From Georgenia sp. M64 (GTDB lineage: Bacteria > Actinomycetota > Actinomycetes > Actinomycetales > Actinomycetaceae): DNA of 64,000 nt. Below the pieces are notes generated by a model that saw only the letters and a program-made list of their open reading frames with translations, was not told where the DNA came from and did not search any database. Both the position numbers and the translations under genes were made by a program. The stretch spans positions 2,452,599-2,516,598 of the forward strand of contig NZ_CP145809.1 in assembly GCF_038049925.1 (NCBI RefSeq), in the 5' to 3' direction. Shown here in pieces: positions 17,075 to 26,397 of this stretch. Position 1 is the first letter of the stretch; every line of letters starts with the position of its first letter.

Positions 17075-20000
17075 GGCGCGCCTCCCGTGACGACGACGGA
17101 GAGGTCCTGGGCGCAGACGAGGCCGTCCACCGGGAACGCCTCGGGCACGTCGACGCTGACCTCGACCACCCGCTCGACGCCACCGACCGGGGCGAGCGCC
17201 CGCAGCACGTCCGCGGTCGTCGGGCGCCGGCCGAACGGCCACCCGGTCCCGTCCGGCCCGCCGGTGACGGGGTCGAACAGTGCGGCGAGCGCCGTGGTGG
17301 CGTCCTGCTCGACGGCGGCCCACCGCTCGGGCGGGGCGCCGAGGGTGACCGCCACGGTCACGGGGACGTCGGTGGGGCCGGTGACCTCGACGCCGTCGCC
17401 GTCGAGCGCGCCCCAGCCGACCTCGCGCAGGCGCGCGGCGACCGCGTCGAGCTGGGCGAACGTCGGGTGCGGGCAGCCGGTGCCGCGCACGGCGACGGCG
17501 ACCCGGACCGGCTCCCCCGGCCCCCGCGGGCGCCGGCACCGCGCGCGCAGGACGTCCCCGGAGGAGGCGACGGCGAGCGCCTCGACGTCCGCGGGGGTCA
17601 GGGCGCGGCCGGCGTGGCGGAGCTGCTGGGGCGCCGTGGCGAAGAGGGTGTCGGCGGCAGGGGCATCGATGCCGCCGGCGGTGCCGAGCGGCAGGACGGC
17701 GGCCTCGACGCCCTGGACCGCCGTCGTCAGACGGGTGGCCGGCCAGGGTGGGGTGTTGCCGGCCGCTCCCCCGCCCTGCTGGTAGCCGAAGGCGCGGATG
17801 TTGTCCCGGCCGGCGGGCGGGATCCGGCCGGTACGGTCGTCGCCGAACCGCACCCGGCCGGTCGCGGGCTCGAGGACGTACACGCGCGCGCCGCCGCTCT
17901 GCCCGACGAGGCTGTCGACGCGGCGCCAGAGCACCCACGTGCCTGGTGTCCGCTCGACGCCGGTGACGACGGGGGCCGGGCCTGCCCCGCGGGTCTCGGC
18001 CGCGAGCGCCGCGAGTGCCGTGACCTCCTCCTGGCCCAGGTCCTCGCGGACGCGGAGCTCGACCGTGTCGGGCAGCACGGGGACGTCGGCGAGGAAGACG
18101 GTCGTGCCGGGGGCACCGAGGCTCGAGCCGAGGATCTCCTGCTGGACCGTGCGCGCCTGACTGACCGGCACCGCGTTGGGCAGGAGGAGGCGCACCACCG
18201 GCGCCCAGCTCGCGGCCGCCTCGGCGTCCGACCCCGCGCCCGAGCCGGCTACCCCGCCCGGTGCCGAACCGGAGCCGCCCGGGTCCGCGCCAGGGCGCAG
18301 CCGCAGCCACACCCGGTCCCGGCCGAAGAGCCGCACCGGCACCGGGTCGTGGTCGAGCGCCAGGGTGATCGTCCCGGTGCGGCGCAGGGACGCCGTCCGG
18401 TCGTCGGTGGGCACCCGGCGCCAGCCCTCGGGCGTGCGCACGTCCACCTCGAGCGCGCCGGTCCCGGGCTGGTCGACGGCGTCGACGAGGAACGTGAGCG
18501 GCCCGCGGCCGATCGCGGCGGTCAGGCCCGCGAACACCGCTCGCGACTTCGCGCCGACCGCCCCGGCGCCCTCGAACAGCTCGAAGCTCGCCGACGCCAC
18601 GGCTGCCGCCTGCGTCTGGTCGACGACGTCGGCGTTGTTCTCCACCAGCAGCACCTCGGGCGGCAGGCCCGGCGGGGAGGCGAAGGTCGCCTCGATGGCG
18701 AGGATCTCGGGCGGGCGCAGCTCGGAGGTGTCGACGACGACCGTCTGCTCCGTGACGCCGCCGCTGGTCTCCTGCCGGACCAGGTAGGTGGGCCGCCCGT
18801 AGTCACCGCCCACGAGCCGCGCACGGATCCAGTAGTCCTCCTGGCCGCCGATCTCGGTGGTGGTCAGGTCCGCGGGGACGACGAAGCGGATGGTCCCGGA
18901 CGTCGAGAGGTCGTCGGTCCCGTCGAGCACCTCCAGGCGCCGCCAGCCCTCGCCGTCGGCGTACTCCCACGACAGCTCGGGGTTGGTGTAGCCGCGCTCG
19001 CGCACGGTCACCGACCAGGTGGGGTCCTCGGCGAACGACGCCGCCGTCGCGCCTGCCGCGGGCAGCGTCTCCCAGGCCGCGCCGAGCCGCGCCCACACCA
19101 CCGACAGGACCCGCTCCGCGAGCAGGACCTGCTGGGTCCGCGGGTCGGCGGGGGCGCCGAAGACGAGCTCGCTCGGCTTGACGGTGGTCACGACCTTCGC
19201 GAGGGTGCCGAGCGCCTCGTCCGTCACCGACACCACGGCCGTCTCCTCGACCACCTGGTACTCGGGGTCGTCGCCGGCGACCTCCCGGTCGAGGGTGGCG
19301 ACGCCGCCGGTGAGGTCGGTGACGACGTGGCTGGCCTCGCCCGCGACGATCCGCGACCCCACCTCGGTGGCCGTGTCCGTGGCGGCCAGACGCAGCTGCG
19401 TGCGGCTGTCCGCCGGATCGAAGGTGCCGGTGTGGGCGGTGGCGCCCACGCGCAGGAACCGCACGGTGGTTCCGGCGGTGACGCCGTCGACCTCGTACAC
19501 GCGGACGTCGCCCTCGCGGATGCGCCGGTTGGCCGACCCGAGGGTGACGAAGGACGGGGCGGTGCCGTCGGACGGGGTGATCTCGGCGCGGTTGGGCACC
19601 CAGGGGCTCTCGAGCTCGATGAGGTCGTGGAGCTCGACGTCGAGCTCCTCCGGCGCGGCGACGGCGGCACGCAGCACCCGCTCGCCGGCGCCGGGCACGA
19701 GCAGCTCCAGCGCGTCGTCGGTCGCGACGAGCTGGGGGCGGGCGGCCGACGCCGGGGCGGGCAGGGGCGTGGTCGTGACGTCCTCGCCGCCCTGCCACAC
19801 GAACGCCTCGTCCGGGCCCAGGCCGACGGTCGTGGGCAGGCCGCCGACGCCGAGCACGCCCGGGTGGGCGTGCAGGGCGGAGCCGTCCGCGACCGTGCCC
19901 GCGATGGGCAGGACGGTGACGTCGTCGCCGTCCCGGTCGAGCCCGACGAGACCGCCGCCGGCCGCGAGGCACACCCACAGGTGCTCCGCGCCGCCGGTGC

Positions 20001-22113
20001 GGTAGCGCGTCGCCGCGGGGACGACGTCCGGGCGGGCCGGGGGCACCGGCTCCTCCCCCGCGACCTGCGTCCACGACGCCGTCGGTCCGGCGGCCCCGTC
20101 CTCGACGGTGGCCACCCACAGGGCGCCGTCGTCGTCCGCGGCGAGGACCTCGACCCGGTCCGGGCGGCCCGGCCAGTCCGCGCCCTGGACCCCGGTGAGG
20201 AGCCGCAGCCCGGCCGGGGCCAATGAGTCAGGCTCGACGGCCGACCAGGTGCCCACCGCGCGCCCGGCCTCGTCCAGCCGGAGGGCGTGCAGGTCGTGGT
20301 CGGCCATCTCCAGGATCACGGCCACGCCGTCGCCGGCCGGGGCCGGGACGATCACCGGCGCGACGACGGCGACCCCGCCGTCACCCGCCGCCGTCTGGCC
20401 GGCCGGGCGGTCGAGCGCGTGCCACGTGCTGCCGTCGACGGTGACCGCCGTGGAGGTGGTGCGCACCACCGCGGACCACAGCGCGCCGTCGCGGTCGGTC
20501 ACGACGACGACGTCGCCGGCGGCATCGGTCCGCCCCACGGCCACCGGCGCGGCGGCCCCGAGCAGGACCCGGCGGCCGTCCTCGCCCGTGAGGGGCGCCT
20601 CGAGCCAGCGGACGGCGCCGTCCTGCGGCAGCAGCACCTGGAGGTTGCCGTTGCGGCCCGCGCCGTAGCCGCGCCAGTCCGTCCCGGACCCGGTCGCGAG
20701 GACGAACGCGACGATCGAGGAGTCGACCAGGGTGATGTCCAGCCGGGCCGTGGCGCCCTTCTTGCTCAGGGTCTCCGGTGCGGCGAGGGCGAAGACGTCG
20801 AAGCGCAACGGCTCGGGGCCGAAGGGCAGGAACCGGCGGGTGGTGGCGAGCGGGGTGCCGTTGTGCGCGGCGGCGGTCACGGTCCGGCTGCCCTCCGCGG
20901 GGGTCGCACCGCCACCCGCGCCGGTGCCTGTGCCCGTACTCGTGGCCCCGTCCTCGCCGGTCCCCGCGGAGGCGACGCTGAGGTGCACGCCCGACGCCCG
21001 GGACGTCGGGGGCCGGCCGACCACCGGGGTGCGCAGCTCGGCGCGGAGCCACCGGGAGGTGTGGCCGTGGACCTCGGTCTCCTCCACGGACCCGGCCCAC
21101 GACTTGGCCACGCGGACCTGCGCCCCCCGGACCCCGAGCAGGTCGAGCCGCTGCCAGGCCGGCTCCTCCTCGCCGTCGCGGGTGCCGAAGAGCGACCAGG
21201 CGACGTCGAGCGCGCCGAGCTCCCGGGCGAGACCGGCCGGGGCGAGGGTCACCCCGATGGTGGCGGGCTGGTCGAGGTTGAGCAGGTCGGGGTGGCCGAG
21301 GTGCAGGACGTGCGCCTGGACGTCGCGCAGGCGGAAGGACTCCAGCGCAGAGATCCGCGCCGCCGTCGTCCCGGCGGGCGCGGGCTCCTCGAGGGGGTCC
21401 ACCAGGGTGACGAGCCCGTGCTCGTCGGCCTCGAGCACCCGGTAGGCGCCGGTCCCGATCCGCAGCAGGTCCTCCGGGGCGAGGCCCCCGGCGGGGCTGA
21501 GCTGGACGGTCCGGCTGCCGGCGCCGGCGAACGTCAGCAGGCGGTAGCCGTCCGCCGCCGCGACCGGCGCGGCGGGCGTGGTCACCCGCGCCGGGGCGAG
21601 CTCGATGCGGTCGGCGCCGGCGTCGACGGCGACCAGCTCGCCCACCCGGCCCGGGACCACCCGGAGGCGGGCCTGGGTCTCGAAGGTGACGTCGTCGCCG
21701 GCCGGGGCGGGCCGGGCACTGGCGGCACCGGCAGCACCGACGTCGGGCGCCGGGGGTGTCACGGCCACCTGGGTGCGGGCCGGCGCGTGCACGGCCCGCA
21801 GCTGCTTGACCCCGAGGGTGAGCACGAGTACCCCGGTGGCGGGCCGGGGCGGCGAAGGCGGCAGACCGAGGAGGTCGAAGAACGCCAGGGCGTCGCGCCG
21901 GGCGGTGGCGTCGAGGCGCTGCGTCGTCTCCTCGGCGAGCCGGGCGCCGATCCGCAGCAGGGCCGAGCCGACGTCGTCGCGCTCCTCCGTCGGCCGCCAC
22001 CGCGGGGTCAGGGCGGCGGCGAGACGGCGCAGCTCCGCCCGGAGCTCTGGTGCCCGGCGGGGATCGGTCCCCGGGTGGACGCCGGCCTCGAGGCGCGAAC
22101 GGTAGGTGCTCAT
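17071..22113 (-). CDS. Very large eCIS baseplate protein (Afp11/Pvc11-like)
   Basis: 1680 residues, about twice or more the usual length of baseplate J-like proteins. The ATG at 22113 overlaps the stop of the gp25 gene (ATGA). The N-terminus (SALLRIGARLAEETTQRLDATARRDALAFFDLLGLPPSPPRPA) is the conserved opening of eCIS Afp11-like proteins. A long beta-rich insertion follows, with Gly/Thr-rich tracts (about residues 360-395) and sequence resembling a beta-propeller (GVAVILEMADHDLHALRL, DDGALWVATVEDG). The C-terminal 500 residues carry gpJ elements: LSWEYADGEGWRRLEVLDGT, VRFGDDRTGRIPPAGRDNIRAFGYQQGGGAAGN, ATAPQQLRHAGRALTPADVEALAVASSGDVLRARC. It belongs to the baseplate wedge; the insertion probably projects outward. 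Confidence 0.88.
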   Translation of the reverse strand: MSTYRSRLEAGVHPGTDPRRAPELRAELRRLAAALTPRWRPTEERDDVGSALLRIGARLAEETTQRLDATARRDALAFFDLLGLPPSPPRPATGVLVLTLGVKQLRAVHAPARTQVAVTPPAPDVGAAGAASARPAPAGDDVTFETQARLRVVPGRVGELVAVDAGADRIELAPARVTTPAAPVAAADGYRLLTFAGAGSRTVQLSPAGGLAPEDLLRIGTGAYRVLEADEHGLVTLVDPLEEPAPAGTTAARISALESFRLRDVQAHVLHLGHPDLLNLDQPATIGVTLAPAGLARELGALDVAWSLFGTRDGEEEPAWQRLDLLGVRGAQVRVAKSWAGSVEETEVHGHTSRWLRAELRTPVVGRPPTSRASGVHLSVASAGTGEDGATSTGTGTGAGGGATPAEGSRTVTAAAHNGTPLATTRRFLPFGPEPLRFDVFALAAPETLSKKGATARLDITLVDSSIVAFVLATGSGTDWRGYGAGRNGNLQVLLPQDGAVRWLEAPLTGEDGRRVLLGAAAPVAVGRTDAAGDVVVVTDRDGALWSAVVRTTSTAVTVDGSTWHALDRPAGQTAAGDGGVAVVAPVIVPAPAGDGVAVILEMADHDLHALRLDEAGRAVGTWSAVEPDSLAPAGLRLLTGVQGADWPGRPDRVEVLAADDDGALWVATVEDGAAGPTASWTQVAGEEPVPPARPDVVPAATRYRTGGAEHLWVCLAAGGGLVGLDRDGDDVTVLPIAGTVADGSALHAHPGVLGVGGLPTTVGLGPDEAFVWQGGEDVTTTPLPAPASAARPQLVATDDALELLVPGAGERVLRAAVAAPEELDVELHDLIELESPWVPNRAEITPSDGTAPSFVTLGSANRRIREGDVRVYEVDGVTAGTTVRFLRVGATAHTGTFDPADSRTQLRLAATDTATEVGSRIVAGEASHVVTDLTGGVATLDREVAGDDPEYQVVEETAVVSVTDEALGTLAKVVTTVKPSELVFGAPADPRTQQVLLAERVLSVVWARLGAAWETLPAAGATAASFAEDPTWSVTVRERGYTNPELSWEYADGEGWRRLEVLDGTDDLSTSGTIRFVVPADLTTTEIGGQEDYWIRARLVGGDYGRPTYLVRQETSGGVTEQTVVVDTSELRPPEILAIEATFASPPGLPPEVLLVENNADVVDQTQAAAVASASFELFEGAGAVGAKSRAVFAGLTAAIGRGPLTFLVDAVDQPGTGALEVDVRTPEGWRRVPTDDRTASLRRTGTITLALDHDPVPVRLFGRDRVWLRLRPGADPGGSGSAPGGVAGSGAGSDAEAAASWAPVVRLLLPNAVPVSQARTVQQEILGSSLGAPGTTVFLADVPVLPDTVELRVREDLGQEEVTALAALAAETRGAGPAPVVTGVERTPGTWVLWRRVDSLVGQSGGARVYVLEPATGRVRFGDDRTGRIPPAGRDNIRAFGYQQGGGAAGNTPPWPATRLTTAVQGVEAAVLPLGTAGGIDAPAADTLFATAPQQLRHAGRALTPADVEALAVASSGDVLRARCRRPRGPGEPVRVAVAVRGTGCPHPTFAQLDAVAARLREVGWGALDGDGVEVTGPTDVPVTVAVTLGAPPERWAAVEQDATTALAALFDPVTGGPDGTGWPFGRRPTTADVLRALAPVGGVERVVEVSVDVPEAFPVDGLVCAQDLSVVVTGGAP

Positions 22114-22529
22114 CGGCTCGCCGACTCCCGGAAGGAGAAGGGGTAGACGAGGTTGCCGGGCTGGTTGGTCGCCCGGACCTCGTAGTCGATGACGACGTCG
22201 AGGCGGCCCAGGCCCAGGTGCGCGCTGCTCACGGTCACCGCGCGGACGTCGATGCGGGCCTCGTAGGTGCGCAGCGCCTCGCGCACGGTCGTCTCGATCT
22301 GGGCCACGACCTGGGTGGACAGGGCGGCGAAGACGAGGTCGTGGATGCCGCACCCGAAGTCCGGGCGCATGACCCGCTCGCCCTTGGCCGTGCCGAGGAT
22401 GATGACGATCGACTGGCGGATGTCCTCCTCGTAGGAGACGAGCTCGACCAGGCCGGTGGCCGGGTCGAGCGCGACGGGGAAGGCCCAGCCCGTCCCGAGG
22501 AACTCGCGTCCACGTGCGTCGGTGTCCAT
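22110..22529 (-). CDS. gp25-like baseplate wedge protein (Afp9/Pvc9 type)
   Basis: 139 residues, the standard size of the gp25/GPW family, which binds the sheath initiator region of the baseplate. Signatures: FLGTGWAFPVALDPATGLVELVSYEEDIRQSIVIILGTAKGERVMRPDFGCGIHDLVF. The GERVMRPDFGCG segment is the family's most conserved part. The ATG at 22529 starts 2 bases after the PAAR gene's stop; its own 3' end overlaps the next start by 4 bases. Confidence 0.95.
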   Translation of the reverse strand: MDTDARGREFLGTGWAFPVALDPATGLVELVSYEEDIRQSIVIILGTAKGERVMRPDFGCGIHDLVFAALSTQVVAQIETTVREALRTYEARIDVRAVTVSSAHLGLGRLDVVIDYEVRATNQPGNLVYPFSFRESASR

Positions 22530-22531
22530 GG

Positions 22532-22828
22532 TCAGCCGATCAGGACGGTCGGGTCGCCGACGGCGACGGCGTTGGGCGGTCCGGCCTCGAGGATCTGGTC
22601 GCCCAGCCGGGCCGCGGGCAGGCCGCCGATGAGGACCGTGGGGCTGCCGGCGGCGATCGTGCCGCCGACGTGCGGCTTGGGCCCGTCGAAGAGCGGGCAG
22701 ACGTGCGTGTCGGATCCGGCCCGCCACGCCGGCCGGCCACCGATGAGGACGGTCGGGCAGCCCGGCCCGGGGACCAGCGGCGAGCCGTGGGCGGTGGTGT
22801 CACCCACCCGCGCGGCCGGCTTTCCCAT
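22532..22828 (-). CDS. PAAR-domain spike tip protein (Afp10 type)
   Basis: 98 residues forming a compact conical tip that caps the spike. PAAR features: an opening GKPAARVGDTTAHGSP, three repeated PTVLIGG or PTVLIG turns, and the likely metal ligands His and Cys in DTHVCPLFDGPKPHVGG. AGGAGG precedes the ATG. It sits next to the gpV spike gene, as is usual in contractile systems. Confidence 0.95.
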   Translation of the reverse strand: MGKPAARVGDTTAHGSPLVPGPGCPTVLIGGRPAWRAGSDTHVCPLFDGPKPHVGGTIAAGSPTVLIGGLPAARLGDQILEAGPPNAVAVGDPTVLIG

Positions 22829-22877
22829 GATGTCCCTCCTCCTCGCTGATCCGGACGACCTCGTCGAGTTCGTCGAC

Positions 22878-23519
22878 CTAGTTGATCTGCACGACCGAGC
22901 CCTGCAGCTTGAGCGTCCCCGACGACGTCAGGCTCATCGACGCCGAGGCGTCGATGGAGACCGTGGCGCCCTTGAGGACGAGCTCGCGGCCGGCGGTGAC
23001 GGTGACCTTCGCGCCGCCGGAGTCGATGGTGATGACGTTGTTCTTGGCGTCGTCGACCGTGATGCCGTCCTTGTCCAGGGCGATGCGCTTGCCGTCGGCG
23101 AGGCGGACCTCGATCTCGGGTGCGGCGTCGTCGTCGTTGAACCGGATGGTGTGCCCCGCGCGGGACGTGATGACGCGGGTGTTGTTGGCGCCGTCGCCGT
23201 TGTCCGCGGGTGGCTTGTCCTTGCCGTTCCACAGCGAGCCGAGGACGTAGAGGTGGGACGGGTCGCCCTTCTCGGCGGCGACGAGCACCTCGTCGCCGAT
23301 CTCGGGCAGGAAGTACGTGCCGCGGTCGGCCCCGGCCATGGGGACGGCGAGCCGGGCCCAGAAGCTCGTGTCGCCGTCGGGGTGCCAGGGCAGCCGGACC
23401 CGGACGCGGGCCAGGCCGTCGGGGTCGGTGTTGTCGGTGACCTCCCCCACCGCGACGCCGGTGAGGAAGCCGTCCGCCTCGCGCTCGGCCTCCTCGGTGC
23501 GCATCCAGGTGCCGCTCAT
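22878..23519 (-). CDS. Spike protein, gpV/VgrG beta-helix part (Afp8 C-terminal equivalent)
   Basis: 213 residues. An OB-fold opens the protein (GVAVGEVTDNTDPDGLARVRVRLPWHPDG...ARLAVPMAGADRGTYFLPEIGDEVLVAAEKGDPSHLYVLGSLWNGKDKPP, the classical gpV/VgrG motif), followed by a triple-stranded beta-helix with short repeats (ITSRAGHTIRFNDDD, KNNVITIDSGGAKVTVTAG, VSIDASASMSLTSSG). The ATG at 23519 overlaps the gpD stop by 4 bases. In Afp and PVC this part is fused to gpD; here it is separate. Confidence 0.95.
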   Translation of the reverse strand: MSGTWMRTEEAEREADGFLTGVAVGEVTDNTDPDGLARVRVRLPWHPDGDTSFWARLAVPMAGADRGTYFLPEIGDEVLVAAEKGDPSHLYVLGSLWNGKDKPPADNGDGANNTRVITSRAGHTIRFNDDDAAPEIEVRLADGKRIALDKDGITVDDAKNNVITIDSGGAKVTVTAGRELVLKGATVSIDASASMSLTSSGTLKLQGSVVQIN

Positions 23520-24631
23520 ACCGTCGTCTCCTGCACTGTGAAGGTGGTGCGGTAGCCGCTGCCGTCGAGGGTGTGGGTGGTCTCGGCGATGTAGTAGGTC
23601 TTGGAGAAGGCCCGGCCCAGCCCGCCGAGGGTGACGTTGGTGTCGGGCAGGAGCTCGGGCAGTCCGACGCACTCCCCGCGGCCGGTGAGGAAGTCCTGGG
23701 CGCGTTCGTCCAGCACCGCCTGGGCGCGCGCGTCGGCCTCCTCCTGGGTGCTCACCGGTGCCCGGAGGTTGAGGACGGGGTCGGCGGCGAGAGCCCGGAC
23801 GACCCGTTCCCCGCCGCTCTCCTCGCCGGTGTCGCGGCCGGTCTCCTCCCCGCGCCGGGCCCGGCCCACGATCTCGGTGCCGGTGGCGGCCGAGCGGCCG
23901 TGCACGCGGACCTCGGAGATCTGCCGGGCGAGGTTCGCCTCGGGGCTGAAGCTCAGCAGCCCCTCGCCCCAGACGAGCTCGGCGACGGCGGCGGCGTCCT
24001 TGTGCCGGGGGCCGAAGTAGAGCGTGCGGTCCCGCTCGTAGAAGGTGGCCTTGTTGCGCTCGGCGAGGGTGGTGACGAAGACCATGTCGGTCTCGTTGTT
24101 CTGGTCGATGCGGTCCTTGGCCGGGGTGGTGGGCTCGACGTCGGCGCGCAGGCCGGCCGCGCGGGCGACGTCGGCCACGGCCGTGCTGTCCGGGGCGGCC
24201 TCCCAGTGCCGGGTGTTCTTGCCGACGGTGAGGGGGTAGAGGCCGTCGCTGCCGCTGATGGACAGCTCGGGGGTGGAGCCGGCGGAGAAGTCGGTGCTGA
24301 GCTCGGTGACGACGCCGGTCAGCACCGGGCTGAGGGCGGCCGGGTCGCCGTACCCGAGGGCAATCTCCACGGTGGCACCGAAGGCGAACAGCTCGAGCAG
24401 GTCCACCCGTTCCTCGGCGCGGGTGGCGAGGAACTCCCGGGCCTTCCAGTCGAACGCGGCGGCCACCTTGAAGGAGAAGCGGCCGGCGGTCTTCTCCTTG
24501 AGGTCGACGCTGACCGAGGTCACCGCGAGGTAGAGGTCGCGCAGGACGTCCTCGCCGCCGACCTTGACGGCGAACGTGGGGACGTAGAACCGGTCGTGGG
24601 CGGTGTCCTGCTCAAGCTGGGCGAGTCGCAC
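23516..24631 (-). CDS. Spike hub protein, gpD-like (late control protein D; Afp8 N-terminal equivalent)
   Basis: 371 residues of the phage late control gene D family, which forms the trimeric hub between tube and spike. Typical features: FYVPTFAVKVGGEDVLRDLYLAVTSVSVDLKEKTAGRFSFKV, an ALGYGDPAALSPVLTGVVTELSTDFSAGSTPELSISGSDGLYPL segment, DMVFVTTLAERNKATFYERDRTLYFGP and a C-terminal IAETTHTLDGSGYRTTFTVQ. It starts with the GTG at 24631, 20 bases inside the LysM gene's 3' end, and ends in a 4-base overlap with the gpV gene, so the two spike halves are probably made in equal amounts. Confidence 0.94.
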   Translation of the reverse strand: MRLAQLEQDTAHDRFYVPTFAVKVGGEDVLRDLYLAVTSVSVDLKEKTAGRFSFKVAAAFDWKAREFLATRAEERVDLLELFAFGATVEIALGYGDPAALSPVLTGVVTELSTDFSAGSTPELSISGSDGLYPLTVGKNTRHWEAAPDSTAVADVARAAGLRADVEPTTPAKDRIDQNNETDMVFVTTLAERNKATFYERDRTLYFGPRHKDAAAVAELVWGEGLLSFSPEANLARQISEVRVHGRSAATGTEIVGRARRGEETGRDTGEESGGERVVRALAADPVLNLRAPVSTQEEADARAQAVLDERAQDFLTGRGECVGLPELLPDTNVTLGGLGRAFSKTYYIAETTHTLDGSGYRTTFTVQETTV

Positions 24632-25283
24632 GGGGCACCCCCTCGTCGATGGGCGGCAGCACGAGGACGGTCCCGGGCGGGATGCGCCGGGGGTCGTCGA
24701 CGTCGTTGTGCCGGGCGATGAGCCGCCAGTACCGGGGCTGGCCGTACTCGCGGGCGGCGAGGAGCCAGATGCTGTCGTGGGCCTCGAGGACCCGGCGCTT
24801 GGTCTTGTCGGCGGAGTTGCGGCGCGGGTCCTCGAGCTGCTCGGCGATGGTGCGGTACTGCTTGAAAGTGACCGAGAGGGTGGCCCGGACCGGGGTGCCG
24901 TCCGAGGCGAACATCGTCAGCCGCTGGGAGATCTTCTCCACGACGGCGACGAACCGGAACACCCCCCAGCGGAACTCGACCCGGGGCGGGGCGTGGAGGT
25001 CGCCGTCGATTGAGAGCAGGTCGGTCAGCGGCGAGGTCAGCTCGAGGACATTCCGGCTCTGCCCGTCGGTCCAGGTGTCGAAGAGCAGGTCCATGCTCAG
25101 GACGCGGGCGTTGCCGTTGACGAACTGCACCACGGGGTTGGACAGGCCCGGGGGGGCGGACTCCTGGAAGTTGGCCGAGTACTCGACGTTGTACTCGGTG
25201 GGATTGAACAGCACCGTGATGGGGGTGCCCGCGGCGCGCCCGTCGAGGGGGGTGACGATCGCCTTCGCCAGCTCCTGGGCCAT
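24612..25283 (-). CDS. LysM-type tail adaptor protein (Afp7/Pvc7 type)
   Basis: 223 residues. The body, ITVLFNPTEYNVEYSANFQESAPPGLSNPVVQFVNGNARVLSMDLLFDTW, followed by VEFRWGVFRFVAVVEKISQRLTMFASDGTPVRATLSVTFKQYR, is the conserved eCIS/T4 gp53-like core. A LysM domain closes the protein (HDSIWLLAAREYGQPRYWRLIARHNDVDDPRRIPPGTVLVLPP). In phage baseplates such proteins join the wedge to the hub. The ATG at 25283 follows the previous stop by 1 base. Confidence 0.94.
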   Translation of the reverse strand: MAQELAKAIVTPLDGRAAGTPITVLFNPTEYNVEYSANFQESAPPGLSNPVVQFVNGNARVLSMDLLFDTWTDGQSRNVLELTSPLTDLLSIDGDLHAPPRVEFRWGVFRFVAVVEKISQRLTMFASDGTPVRATLSVTFKQYRTIAEQLEDPRRNSADKTKRRVLEAHDSIWLLAAREYGQPRYWRLIARHNDVDDPRRIPPGTVLVLPPIDEGVPRATRPA

Positions 25284-25284
25284 G

Positions 25285-26397
25285 TCAGCCCCTCCCCCGG
25301 CGCTCGCGCTCGATGCGCATGCGCTTCTCGAACCGGTGCCACAGCTCGCGGTCGAGCCGGTCCAGGTCGACGGCGGGGGCGGCCGCGGCGGTGGGCGGCG
25401 GCGTGGGGGCGGGCGCGTCGTGGGCGTCGACGACGGCAGGCCGGCTGCGGTGGACGAGCGCGGCGGGTGGGCGGTCCGGGACGGCGAGCGGTCCGGGTGC
25501 CGGTGGTGCGGGCGCCGGACGCGGCGCACTGCGGAGCCGTGGCCCGACGCGCAGCTCGGTGGCGGGGTAGCCGCCCGGGTGCGGGGCGGCCGGGCCGGTC
25601 GGCCGGCGGAGACGACGGCGGGCCGGCGCGGGGGCAGGGGTGGCCGCGTCGGCGAGCCGGTCCATGAGCGGCTGAGGGGCGGCGCCGAGCCGCGAACCTC
25701 GGGTGCGGTGCCTGAGCGGCGGAACGGTCGGCGGCGCCTTGACGTCGAGCGACTCCGCGGCGACGCCCGGCGCCGTCGGCCGCGCAGCTGGCCGGCTGCC
25801 GATCAGACTCTGCTGGCCGTCACCGTCGGAGGGAGGCGGTGTGCGCCAGGTGGGCCGGGTCGTGGTGGTCTCGCTGCCGGACCGGTGGATGCGGTCAGCC
25901 GGCGTATTGCGGTCGAGCCGAGCCCCACGCGGTGCCCGCACGGCGTCGGGCTCGCGCGGGCTCAGGGGCCGGCGGGTCGCCCGCCCCGGCCCGGAGTCGC
26001 GCGTCGCACCGAGGCGCCACGCACGCTGGGCCACCGCGACCGGCGCGCGCGTGCCGTCCGCCGCGGACGGCATCTGCCGATCGGCGCCCGACGCCGGCGC
26101 GACCCCACGCACGAGCGTCGTCAGCCGCTCCGCGAGCCAGACCCGCAGCGACAGAGACAGCGACAGCCGCACCGCGGCCCCGTCTCGCGAGCGCAGCACC
26201 GGCGCCGGCAGCGTCCGCGCGGGCCGGCGGAAGACCAGGGCCAGCGGCCGCCGCCACAGCGGCCCGCGCCCCGACCGTCCGCCGCCCGCCCGGTCCCCAG
26301 GCACGCCGTCACCCAGCGCAGCAGCCTTCCCCCGGCGCAGCCGGCCGGACCCCGGACGGAAGGTCGGCGCGGGGCGCGTGGGCAGGCGGGCGCTCAT
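25285..26397 (-). CDS. eCIS hypothetical protein, disordered with conserved C-terminal helix
   Basis: 370 residues; the start is the ATG at 26397, overlapping the tube gene's stop (ATGA). Most of the protein is Pro/Arg/Ala-rich and predicted disordered by eye. Only the last 30 residues look structured: DLDRLDRELWHRFEKRMRIERERRGRG. It lies between a tube gene and the LysM gene, the position of small eCIS genes of unknown role (Afp6 slot). The conserved helix may dock on the tube or hub while the long tail fills space. No catalytic motif is seen. G+C-rich coding makes opposite-strand readings long here, but operon overlaps on both sides support this frame. Confidence 0.65.
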   Translation of the reverse strand: MSARLPTRPAPTFRPGSGRLRRGKAAALGDGVPGDRAGGGRSGRGPLWRRPLALVFRRPARTLPAPVLRSRDGAAVRLSLSLSLRVWLAERLTTLVRGVAPASGADRQMPSAADGTRAPVAVAQRAWRLGATRDSGPGRATRRPLSPREPDAVRAPRGARLDRNTPADRIHRSGSETTTTRPTWRTPPPSDGDGQQSLIGSRPAARPTAPGVAAESLDVKAPPTVPPLRHRTRGSRLGAAPQPLMDRLADAATPAPAPARRRLRRPTGPAAPHPGGYPATELRVGPRLRSAPRPAPAPPAPGPLAVPDRPPAALVHRSRPAVVDAHDAPAPTPPPTAAAAPAVDLDRLDRELWHRFEKRMRIERERRGRG

